From positions 1 through 17,694 of the forward strand of contig CAMAHO010000025.1 of the NCBI GenBank assembly GCA_945834545.1: DNA of 17,694 nt, written 5' to 3'. The notes under the pieces are model-generated. The model worked only from the letters and a program-made list of their open reading frames with translations. It was not told where the DNA came from and ran no database searches. The position numbers and the translations under genes are program-made. The DNA is from an uncultured Lachnospiraceae bacterium. Lineage in GTDB: Bacteria > Bacillota > Clostridia > Lachnospirales > Lachnospiraceae. Of the stretch, positions 1 through 6,641 are shown in pieces (position 1 is the stretch's first letter; every line of letters begins with the position of its first letter).

Positions 1-92
1 CTTCGATAGCCTTTGCTCTTAAGATTGTGGAAGTATTTGCCGGGAAGGAGACAACAGAGTCCTTAGGGAAGAAGATTGTATACAAGGGCTAG
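1..92 (+). CDS. DJ-1/PfpI (ThiJ/YajL) family protein, 3' end only
   Basis: Reading from base 3 gives 29 residues ending SLGKKIVYKG and a TAG stop at 90-92; the start is outside the window. The segment SIAFALKIVEVFAGKE resembles the C-terminal helix of DJ-1/YajL-type proteins, where a glycine/serine-rich turn is followed by a helix of the form (I/L)xFALxII and then GxE. Family members act as cysteine-dependent chaperone, deglycase or stress proteins. The catalytic Cys region is not in the window, so activity cannot be judged. The stop lies only 2 nt before the proposed ATT start (95) of the next gene, so the two may be co-transcribed. The family call rests on one short helix and remains tentative. 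Confidence 0.6.
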   Translation, partial: SIAFALKIVEVFAGKETTESLGKKIVYKG

Positions 93-148
93 CGATTAGA
101 GTCAAGAATAATGCCCTAAACCCACGAGAGCGAATTCTCCTAGGAACT

Positions 149-673
149 ATGGAGGCTTTTAAGGAGAAGGGCTTGAAGTTTACCATGGATGATTTGGCGA
201 AAAGCCTGTGCATGAGCAAGAAGACTCTATACAAGTATTTCAGAGATAAAGAGGAACTGTTTCTGGCAATGGTGGAGTATATGTTTGATTCTATTGCAGA
301 GAGCAAGAGAGAGGTTCTTAAGAGTCGGGGAGATACATTGGAAAAGATCAGACGGATCTTAGGTGTTATGCCGGAGGGCTACAGCAATTTGGATTTGAGA
401 CAGCTATATGGTCTTCGGGCGGACTATCCGGAAATCTACAAGGAAGTAGAAAAAAGATTGGAAAGCGGTTGGGAGGAAACCATGGAACTTCTGCAGCAGG
501 GGATGGAGGAAGGAGTGATTCGAAAGCTGCCGCTGTGCTTGGTGAAGCTTATGATGGAAGCCACCTTGGAGCAGTTTTTTCAGCGGGACATTCTGATTCA
601 AAATAACCTGACCTATCAACAAGCTCTTGACGAGGTTATCGACATTTTAGTAGATGGAATACGGTCTACATAA
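149..673 (+). CDS. TetR/AcrR-family transcriptional regulator (start probably further upstream)
   Basis: This is a one-component repressor-type regulator with an N-terminal TetR helix-turn-helix and a C-terminal ligand-binding helical domain. The recognition segment FTMDDLAKSLCMSKKTLYKYFRDKEEL-like pattern is typical: DLA, then S-K-K-T-LY-YF, then K-EL. From ATG 149 the protein is 174 aa and begins in the middle of helix 1. In the same frame the sequence continues upstream without a stop to base 23 and encodes NPRERILLGT just before Met149, which is the expected start of helix 1. No ATG, GTG or TTG exists in that stretch. ATT at 95 has AAGGG (84-88) 6 nt ahead and would give 192 aa, a normal TetR length. 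The ligand is unknown; the target may be itself or the adjacent DJ-1-like gene. Confidence 0.85.
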   Translation: MEAFKEKGLKFTMDDLAKSLCMSKKTLYKYFRDKEELFLAMVEYMFDSIAESKREVLKSRGDTLEKIRRILGVMPEGYSNLDLRQLYGLRADYPEIYKEVEKRLESGWEETMELLQQGMEEGVIRKLPLCLVKLMMEATLEQFFQRDILIQNNLTYQQALDEVIDILVDGIRST

Positions 674-689
674 CAACAAAACGATGAAA

Positions 690-795
690 GCAGAGCCATC
701 GGGGATACAGAAAAAAACGAAAAAGAGCAGAGCCACCGGGAATATAGAAAAACGGGAAAAACAGAACCACCGGGGACACTAAAAAAGCCGGAAAT
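690..795 (+). repeat. Three degenerate ~35-bp tandem repeats
   Basis: Three diverged copies of a unit reading roughly CAGAGCCACCGGGGATA followed by an A-rich tract begin at about 691, 728 and 762 (periods 37 and 34). The third copy's CCGGGGAC (770-777) can pair, with one bulge, with GTCCCCAGG around 800-808. The block lies between the TetR gene and the rimP promoter and has no convincing coding content. Its role is unknown; it may be a degraded dispersed intergenic element, or the third copy may act as a weak terminator. Confidence 0.55.
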
Positions 796-816
796 TACCG
801 TCCCCAGGACCCCCCC

Positions 817-845
817 TTGACAGAAAAGCATAAAAGCACTATAAT
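817..845 (+). promoter_or_regulatory. Sigma-A promoter of the rimP-nusA-infB operon
   Basis: TTGACA (817-822), a 17-bp spacer and TATAAT (840-845) match the housekeeping consensus at every position. Transcription would start near 852, giving a leader of about 71 nt before rimP. It is placed immediately upstream of the first gene of a long co-directional cluster, so it is likely the main operon promoter. Confidence 0.92.
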
Positions 846-871
846 ACACTACGGTAAAAAGATTTTTTTAT

Positions 872-897
872 TTGAGAGTGGCGCGAGCCACTCTCAA
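872..897 (+). promoter_or_regulatory. 11-bp leader hairpin with GCGA tetraloop upstream of rimP
   Basis: TTGAGAGTGGC (872-882) is perfectly complementary to GCCACTCTCAA (887-897), closing a GCGA loop of the stable GNRA class. It sits in the 5' leader 8 nt ahead of the AGGAGG ribosome binding site (906-911). No uninterrupted T-run follows, so a simple intrinsic terminator is unlikely. A role in mRNA stability, RNase processing, or NusA or other protein feedback is inference. Confidence 0.75.
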
Positions 898-922
898 TTG
901 TTTGTAGGAGGAAAACAGAAGA

Positions 923-1387
923 ATGTCAAAAAAGGAAACCTACGAAACCAAAACCGAAGAGCTTCTGCTACCTATCACAGAGCGTTTCGGCGTAGAGATT
1001 TACGATGTGGAATACGAGAAGGAAGGGGCCGACTATTATCTCAGAGCCTATATAGACAAGCCGGAGGGCGTGGACATCCTGGATTGTGAAAAGGTTAGCA
1101 GGGCGTTGTCGGATGCCCTGGATGAGGCGGATTTTATACCGGACGCCTATATTTTGGAGGTTAGCAGCCCGGGCCTGGGACGAACCTTAAAAAAGGATAA
1201 GCATCTGGAAAAGAGTATTGGTAAAGAAGTGGAGATAAAGCTTTACAAGCCCTTGGAAAAGCAAAAGGAGTTTTCCGGTATCTTAAAAAGCTTTGACAAG
1301 GATACCCTGGTGATTACCATGGGTGAGCAGCAAATGGAATTTCGACGCAGTGACATAGCATTGGTACGCTTGGCGCTGGATTTTTAA
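923..1387 (+). CDS. rimP: Ribosome maturation factor RimP
   Basis: RimP is a cytoplasmic assembly factor for the 30S subunit, acting on the S12/S19 neighbourhood during 16S rRNA folding. The 154-aa length is usual for the family. The N-terminal alpha/beta domain contains the GVEIYDVEYEKEG segment. The family hallmark YILEVSSPGLGRTLKKDKH follows near the middle, then a small SH3-like beta-barrel C-terminal domain ending VRLALDF. The start is ATG 923, preceded by AGGAGG (906-911) with 11 nt spacing. It is the first gene of the operon, 35 nt ahead of nusA, as in most Firmicutes. Confidence 0.95.
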   Translation: MSKKETYETKTEELLLPITERFGVEIYDVEYEKEGADYYLRAYIDKPEGVDILDCEKVSRALSDALDEADFIPDAYILEVSSPGLGRTLKKDKHLEKSIGKEVEIKLYKPLEKQKEFSGILKSFDKDTLVITMGEQQMEFRRSDIALVRLALDF

Positions 1388-1422
1388 CACATAATAGGCA
1401 ATTAGCCGGAATGGAGGAAATG

Positions 1423-2571
1423 ATGAACAAGGAATTAATGGAGGCGTTGGATTTACTGGAGAAGGAGAAGGGCATCAGCAAGGAAGTGTTGTTTGATGCA
1501 ATTGAGAACTCTCTGATCACAGCATGCAAGAATCACTTTAAGAAAAATGATTCTTCCAAAGAAAAGGAAGAAAAGGCAGACAATTTTCATGTTGAAGTAG
1601 ACCGAGAGAATTGTGAATTTAAGGTGTGGGCTGAAAAAGAGGTAGTAGCTACTCAGGATGATGTTTTGGATCCGAACCTTCAGATTTGCTTGGAGGAGGC
1701 AAAGGAGATTTTCGCCGGAGCAGAGGTTGGAAACAACCTGAATGTTCCCATTAAGTCCAAGGAGTTCAGCCGAATCGCAGCGCAGAATGCTAAGGGAATT
1801 ATCATGCAGAAAATTCGTGAAGAGGAGCGCTCCATTGTATTTAATCAGTTCTATGAGAAGGAGAAGGATGTTGTTACCGGTGTAGTACAGCGCTTTATCG
1901 GAAAAAATATCAGTATCAACCTTGGCAAAGCAGATGCTATGCTGAGTGAGGCGGAGCAGGTTCCCGGGGAAACCTTCAGACCCAATCAGAGAGTGAAGGT
2001 TTATGTTCTGGAAGTGAAGAATGCCACAAAGGGTACCCGCATCAATGTAAGCCGTACCCATCCGGAGCTGGTGCGCAGACTCTTTGAGGCAGAGGTGACT
2101 GAAATCCGGGATGGCATTGTGGAGATTAAGAGCATTGCCAGAGAGGCCGGCAGCCGTACCAAGATTGCCGTTTGGAGCAATGACCCCAATGTAGATGCAG
2201 TAGGTGCCTGCGTTGGTATGAACGGAGCCAGAGTCAATGCCATTGTGGAGGAGCTTAACGGCGAAAAGATTGATATTGTGAACTGGGATGAGAACCCTGC
2301 TAATTTGATTCAGAATGCATTATCCCCTGCTAAGATTGTAGTTGTATTTGCAGATCCGGACGAAAAGACAGCAAAGGTTGTTGTTCCGGATTATCAGCTC
2401 TCCCTGGCAATTGGTAAGGAGGGACAGAACGCGAGACTGGCTGCAAGATTGACCGGATATAAGATTGATATCAAGTCTGAAACCCAGGCGAAGGATGCTC
2501 CCGGCTTCCGCTATGAGGATTACCTGGATGACGATGAGTATGATGAAGGAGATGGAGACTACGAAGAGTAG
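1423..2571 (+). CDS. nusA: Transcription termination/antitermination factor NusA
   Basis: NusA binds RNA polymerase and nascent RNA, promoting pausing and hairpin-dependent termination. Order: N-terminal RNAP-binding domain (MNKELMEALDLLEKEKGIS onward), S1 domain from about residue 145 (VVTGVVQRFIGKNISINLG), then two KH domains. The second KH carries GKEGQNARLAARLTGYKIDI from residue 331. The acidic tail EDYLDDDEYDEGDGDYEE replaces the long C-terminal repeats of proteobacterial NusA, normal for Firmicutes. An in-frame ATG lies at 1411, but GGAGG (1413-1417) is inside that extension and 5 nt before ATG 1423. The MNKEL start is also typical, so 1423 is chosen (382 aa); 1420 cannot be excluded. 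Confidence 0.96.
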   Translation: MNKELMEALDLLEKEKGISKEVLFDAIENSLITACKNHFKKNDSSKEKEEKADNFHVEVDRENCEFKVWAEKEVVATQDDVLDPNLQICLEEAKEIFAGAEVGNNLNVPIKSKEFSRIAAQNAKGIIMQKIREEERSIVFNQFYEKEKDVVTGVVQRFIGKNISINLGKADAMLSEAEQVPGETFRPNQRVKVYVLEVKNATKGTRINVSRTHPELVRRLFEAEVTEIRDGIVEIKSIAREAGSRTKIAVWSNDPNVDAVGACVGMNGARVNAIVEELNGEKIDIVNWDENPANLIQNALSPAKIVVVFADPDEKTAKVVVPDYQLSLAIGKEGQNARLAARLTGYKIDIKSETQAKDAPGFRYEDYLDDDEYDEGDGDYEE

Positions 2572-2591
2572 GCTTTCTTTGGAGGGAATGG

Positions 2592-2864
2592 ATGGCAAAA
2601 AAAGATCCTTTGAGACAATGTGTAGGTTGTGGTGAAGCAAAATCCAAAAAAGAACTGATGCGTGTGATTAAGACCGCGGAAGGAGAAATTAGTTTGGATT
2701 TTACAGGAAAGAAGAATGGCCGAGGCGCATATTTATGTAAGAGTAAGCTTTGCTTGCAGCAGGCCAGAAAAAATAAAGGGCTGGAGCGTTCCTTTAAGAT
2801 GAGTATTCCAAAGGAAATCTATGACAGCTTGGAAAAGGAGTATGATGCACTTGAAACCGAATAA
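2592..2864 (+). CDS. rnpM: YlxR family RNase P modulator RnpM
   Basis: This is a 90-aa basic RNA-binding protein of the YlxR (DUF448) family. In Bacillus subtilis the family member was renamed RnpM because it binds RNase P RNA and modulates tRNA maturation. Visible hallmarks are the N-terminal RQCVGCGE motif, the central GRGAYLC motif near residue 45, and a second cysteine (C54, in KSKLCL) three residues after the first. It has a GGAGGG ribosome binding site (2581-2586). The gene follows nusA by 20 nt and overlaps ylxQ at its 3' end, so its translation is probably coupled to ylxQ. Confidence 0.93.
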   Translation: MAKKDPLRQCVGCGEAKSKKELMRVIKTAEGEISLDFTGKKNGRGAYLCKSKLCLQQARKNKGLERSFKMSIPKEIYDSLEKEYDALETE

Positions 2865-3183
2865 GGTATTATCGCTTCTTGGCATTGCAATGAAAGGAAA
2901 TAATCTTGTCAGCGGCGAGTATCAAACCATGGAGGCTGTGAGGAACGGGACTGCATGGCTTGTGCTGGTAGCGAAGGATGCATCAGAGAATACCAAGAAA
3001 CTGTTTCACGACAAATGCTCATTTTATGAGGTAACCATTATGGAATATGGCTCAAAGGAAGACTTGGGCCGGGCAATCGGTAAAGACCTGCGTTCCAGCA
3101 TTGCAATTTGCAATGAAGGGATTTCAAAGGCAGTACAGGCGGCGATTGTTGGACAACAGAACCAGAGTGCTGATGGCGAATAA
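2845..3183 (+). CDS. ylxQ: L7Ae-family K-turn RNA-binding protein YlxQ
   Basis: YlxQ is a small L7Ae/L30e-fold protein expected to bind kink-turn RNA. Hallmarks are LLGIAMKGNNLVSGE at the N-terminus, AWLVLVAKDASENTKK, and LGRAIGKDLRSSIAI near the C-terminus. All align by eye with the Bacillus YlxQ pattern. The frame is open from ATG 2821, but AGGAG (2836-2840) supports a start at ATG 2845 (112 aa; MHLKPNK), with 2842 as an alternative. Either way it overlaps the end of rnpM by about 20 nt, indicating translational coupling. Its exact cellular RNA target is not established. Confidence 0.9.
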   Translation: MHLKPNKVLSLLGIAMKGNNLVSGEYQTMEAVRNGTAWLVLVAKDASENTKKLFHDKCSFYEVTIMEYGSKEDLGRAIGKDLRSSIAICNEGISKAVQAAIVGQQNQSADGE

Positions 3184-3207
3184 CGCAGGAGAGAAATGGA
3201 GGCAAGC

Positions 3208-6200
3208 ATGGCGAAAATGAAGGTACATGAACTCGCAAAACTGGTAAATAAACAAAGCAAAGAAGTCATCTCTTTTCTACAGGAAAAGGGAATTGAAGTG
3301 AAGGCAGCTCAGAGTAGTGTAGAGGAGGATGCTGTAATATTGGTAAAGAAAGCATTTGGCACAGAGGAAACGCCTAAGGCAGAGGCACCTAAGGTGGAAG
3401 CACCTAAGGCGGAGGCACCTAAGGCGGAGGCACCTAAGGCAGAGGCACCTAAGGCGGAAGCACCTAAGGCAGAAGCACCTAAGGCAGAGGCGCCTAAGAC
3501 AGAGAATCAGGAGCCTAAGAAAAAGAAGAAAATTATTATTGTAAATAATCAGCAGAATTCCAGAATGGCCGGCGGAAGACCGGGGAATGGAAATCCGGGA
3601 CTAAGACCCGGGGGAAACAATGCATCTTATGGAAACAATAATTCCTATGGCAATAACAGGCAGGGTGGCTACGGTAACAATCAGAGTGGCTACAGACAGG
3701 GTGGAGCTCAGCCGGCACGAACACCGATTAAGCCTCTGACACCTCCCTCCCCCACTCCCACGGTTCAGATGCAGCCCAATAATCCGAGCCCGGTTAAGAA
3801 ACCAATCCGCCCAGAGGAGAGAAAGGTGGAGCAGGTCAGCCCTGCTGTAGCAGCTGAACCTGTGGCAAGACCTCAGACGACAGCACAGGAACAGGACAGA
3901 AGGCCTGCAAACCAGGGGAACACCAGACCTGAGGGCGGACAGAGAACTTATCAGGACCGCAATCAGGATAGACCTCAGAATAGAAATCAGGATCGCCCCA
4001 GAGAGAATTCCAGATTTGGCAATAACGGTCAGGGACGAAATGAAGGTGGTCGTCCTCAGTCCGATCGTGGTTTTGGAGGACGTGACGGTCAAAGACCCGG
4101 TAACAGAGAGGGCCTTAACCGCGACAACAGACAGGGTCAGAGAGGCTTTGGAGGTCGTGACGGCGGCTTCAATAAGGACGGCGGATTCGGCAAAGACGGC
4201 GGCTTTAACAAGGATAAGGACAGCTCCTTTAACCGTGGCGCAAGACCCGGACAGGGTGGCCCTTCCAGAGATAAGAAGGCATCTTCGGGCTTTGAAACCT
4301 CAGCGAAGGACATGGAAAAGAAGCGTGAGGAAGATAAGAGACGAATCAACCAGGAGAAGGATAAGAGAAACAAAAAAGACTATATGTATGAGGAGGACGA
4401 GGCATTAAAGAACAAGCCCGGCCGCTTCATAAAGCCTGAAAAGAAGAAGGAAGAGGCAGTAGAAGAGCAGATTAAGGTCATCGTCATTCCGGATACAATT
4501 ACCATTAAGGACTTGGCAGATAAGATGAAGATCCAGGCCTCTGCAATTGTAAAGAAGCTCTTCCTGGAGGGGAAGATTGTCACAGTCAACCAGGAAATCA
4601 GTTACGAGGATGCAGAGAATATTGCTATGGAGTACGAGATTCTCTGTGAAAGAGAAGTCAAGGTTGACATCATTGAGGAGCTTCTTAAAGAGGAAGAAGA
4701 GGCAGAAGAGAATCTGGTTGAAAGACCTCCGGTTATCTGCGTTATGGGTCATGTTGACCATGGTAAGACCTCCCTTTTGGATGCTATCCGTAAGACCAAT
4801 GTAACAGACAAGGAAGCAGGCGGTATTACCCAGCATATTGGTGCTTATACTGTAAATGCCGGAGGCAGGAGCATTACCTTCCTGGATACTCCCGGTCACG
4901 AAGCCTTCACCGCCATGCGTATGCGTGGTGCAAACGCTACGGATATTGCAATCCTTGTAGTAGCTGCAGATGATGGTGTTATGCCTCAGACCATTGAAGC
5001 AATCAACCATGCAAAGGCAGCCGGTATTGAAATCATCGTTGCAGTGAATAAAATCGATAAGCCCTCTGCAAACATTGACCGTGTAAAGCAGGAGCTTACT
5101 GAGTATGAGCTCATCTCTACGGACTGGGGCGGCACAACCGAGTTTATCCCTGTTTCCGCTAAAACCGGTGAGGGCATTGACAATTTGTTAGAGACAATTC
5201 TGTTGACAGCGGATATTTTGGAGCTTAAGGCAAATCCTAAGAGAAAGGCGAGAGGTCTTGTTATCGAAGCCCAGCTGGATAAGGGTCGTGGTCCGGTAGC
5301 TACCATATTGGTACAAAAGGGTACCCTTCATGTGGGTGACTTCATTTCCGCCGGTATGTGCTACGGCAAGGTTCGTGCCATGGTGGATGACAAGGGACGG
5401 AGAGTGAAGGAGGCAACCCCTTCTACCCCTGTAGAGATTCTGGGCCTTTCCGATGTACCTAGTGCAGGTGAAGTGTTCCTGTCACATGACTCTGATAAGA
5501 CAGCTAAGAATTATGCAGAAACTTATAAGGCACAGAATAAGGAAAAGATGCTGGAGGAAACCAAGGGTAAGATGTCCCTGGATGACCTGTTCTCACAGAT
5601 TAAAGAGGGCAATCTAAAGGAGCTGAATCTGATTGTCAAGGCAGATGTACAGGGTAGCGTGGAGGCTGTAAAGCAGTCCCTGACAAAGCTTTCCAACGAG
5701 GAGGTTTTGGTAAAATGTATTCACGGTGGTGTTGGTGCCATCAATGAATCCGATGTTACCCTGGCCAGCGCCTCCAATGCAATCATCATTGGCTTTAATG
5801 TCAGACCGGATGCTACAGCAAAGGAAACTGCCGAGCGCGAGGGCGTTGATGTTCGTCTCTACAGAGTCATCTATCAGGCTATTGAGGATGTTGAAGCAGC
5901 CATGAAGGGCATGTTAGACCCTGTCTTTGAGGAAAAGGTCATCGGTCACGCTGAGGTTCGACAGATCTTCAAGGCTTCTGCAGTTGGTAACATTGCCGGT
6001 TCCTATGTGTTGGATGGTGTCTTCCAGAGAGACTGCAAGATTCGCATTACCAGAGAGGGTGAACAAATCTATGAGGGTGCTCTGGCAAGCTTAAAGAGAT
6101 TTAAGGATGATGTAAAGGAAGTAAAAGCCGGCTTTGAATGCGGTCTCGTATTTGAAGGCTTTGACAAGATGGAAGAGCTGGATATCGTGGAAGCTTACAT

Positions 6201-6222
6201 TATGGTGGAGGTTCCCAGGTAA
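3208..6222 (+). CDS. infB: Translation initiation factor IF-2 with a very long disordered N-terminal region
   Basis: IF2 is the GTPase that brings initiator fMet-tRNA to the 30S subunit and promotes subunit joining. From ATG 3208 (MAKMKVHELAK; GGAGG at 3198-3202, 5 nt spacing) it is 1004 aa, well above the ~700-900 of many homologues. In-frame ATG 3196, with its own AGGAG (3187-3191), would add four residues. Order: IF2-N helical subdomain (about 1-50), eight PKAEA-type pentapeptides (56-95), a lysine stretch, then a long Gly/Asn/Arg/Gln-rich disordered segment to about 390. A second IF2-N domain follows (IPDTITIKDLADKMKI). The G domain has GHVDHGKT (514-521), DTPGHE (560-565), NKID (614-617) and a downstream SAK. 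Domains II-IV complete the C-terminus with no break. Confidence 0.97.
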   Translation: MAKMKVHELAKLVNKQSKEVISFLQEKGIEVKAAQSSVEEDAVILVKKAFGTEETPKAEAPKVEAPKAEAPKAEAPKAEAPKAEAPKAEAPKAEAPKTENQEPKKKKKIIIVNNQQNSRMAGGRPGNGNPGLRPGGNNASYGNNNSYGNNRQGGYGNNQSGYRQGGAQPARTPIKPLTPPSPTPTVQMQPNNPSPVKKPIRPEERKVEQVSPAVAAEPVARPQTTAQEQDRRPANQGNTRPEGGQRTYQDRNQDRPQNRNQDRPRENSRFGNNGQGRNEGGRPQSDRGFGGRDGQRPGNREGLNRDNRQGQRGFGGRDGGFNKDGGFGKDGGFNKDKDSSFNRGARPGQGGPSRDKKASSGFETSAKDMEKKREEDKRRINQEKDKRNKKDYMYEEDEALKNKPGRFIKPEKKKEEAVEEQIKVIVIPDTITIKDLADKMKIQASAIVKKLFLEGKIVTVNQEISYEDAENIAMEYEILCEREVKVDIIEELLKEEEEAEENLVERPPVICVMGHVDHGKTSLLDAIRKTNVTDKEAGGITQHIGAYTVNAGGRSITFLDTPGHEAFTAMRMRGANATDIAILVVAADDGVMPQTIEAINHAKAAGIEIIVAVNKIDKPSANIDRVKQELTEYELISTDWGGTTEFIPVSAKTGEGIDNLLETILLTADILELKANPKRKARGLVIEAQLDKGRGPVATILVQKGTLHVGDFISAGMCYGKVRAMVDDKGRRVKEATPSTPVEILGLSDVPSAGEVFLSHDSDKTAKNYAETYKAQNKEKMLEETKGKMSLDDLFSQIKEGNLKELNLIVKADVQGSVEAVKQSLTKLSNEEVLVKCIHGGVGAINESDVTLASASNAIIIGFNVRPDATAKETAEREGVDVRLYRVIYQAIEDVEAAMKGMLDPVFEEKVIGHAEVRQIFKASAVGNIAGSYVLDGVFQRDCKIRITREGEQIYEGALASLKRFKDDVKEVKAGFECGLVFEGFDKMEELDIVEAYIMVEVPR
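3373..3492 (+). repeat. Eight tandem 15-bp units inside infB (PKAEA pentapeptide)
   Basis: Eight consecutive units of form CCTAAGGCRGARGCA start every 15 bp from 3373, with a ninth diverging at 3493. They encode PKAEA (one PKVEA). Units differ mainly at synonymous R positions, so the array is old enough to have drifted or is being homogenised. Unit gain or loss keeps the frame. The product is a Pro/Lys/Glu/Ala-rich spacer between the IF2-N domain and the disordered region. Confidence 0.95.
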
Positions 6223-6242
6223 GGCTTTGAGGAAAGAAGTAT

Positions 6243-6641
6243 ATGAGAAAAAACAGTATTAAGAATACCCGTATTAACGGGGAGGTCCAAAAGGAACTTG
6301 CAAATCTGATACGTGGGGAGATAAAAGACCCACGCATCAGTCCCTGGACCAGTGTGGTTGCAGTGGAGGTGGCTCCGGACCTTAAGAGCTGTAAGGCGTA
6401 TATCAGCGTCTTAGGCTCAGAGGAAGCCAGGATAGATACCTTAAAGGGATTAAACAGTGCTGAGGGATATATCCGCAGGCAATTAGCCAGAAACTTAAAT
6501 TTGAGAAATACTCCTGAGATTACCTTTGTCATGGACCAATCCATCGAATATGGTGTCAATATGGCCAAGAAGATAGACGAAGTGATTGCTCAGGATGCAG
6601 CAAAGGATGTGCATAGTCATGAATCTGATGAAGGAATGTGA
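6243..6641 (+). CDS. rbfA: 30S ribosome-binding factor RbfA
   Basis: RbfA is a single KH-fold cytoplasmic protein that binds immature 30S subunits near the 5' helix of 16S rRNA and helps late maturation. The 132-aa product shows the N-terminal RINGEVQKELANLIRGEIKDPR-type pattern, the DLKSCKAYISVLG strand, and the RNLNLRNTPEITFVMDQSIEYG segment that ends the KH fold. The ribosome binding site GAGGAAAG lies just upstream. It begins 20 nt after infB. Its last 23 nt overlap the preferred start of nrnA. The Bacillus gene ylxP, usually between infB and rbfA, is absent. Confidence 0.95.
   Translation: MRKNSIKNTRINGEVQKELANLIRGEIKDPRISPWTSVVAVEVAPDLKSCKAYISVLGSEEARIDTLKGLNSAEGYIRRQLARNLNLRNTPEITFVMDQSIEYGVNMAKKIDEVIAQDAAKDVHSHESDEGM

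Noticed and set aside
690..795. Repeat block considered as CRISPR remnant
   Set aside because: Only three diverged copies, A-rich linkers rather than unique spacers, no cas genes.
817..1089. Open frame overlapping the rimP leader and start in another frame
   Set aside because: It starts on the -35 element of the promoter and overlaps RimP with no family features.
1453..2061. Long minus-strand open frame (202 codons) opposite nusA
   Set aside because: It is the complement of a confidently identified gene, has no ribosome binding site or recognisable domain, and codon pattern follows the sense gene.
3373..3492. Regular short repeats considered as a CRISPR array
   Set aside because: Units are directly adjacent without unique spacers, and they encode an in-frame pentapeptide in infB.
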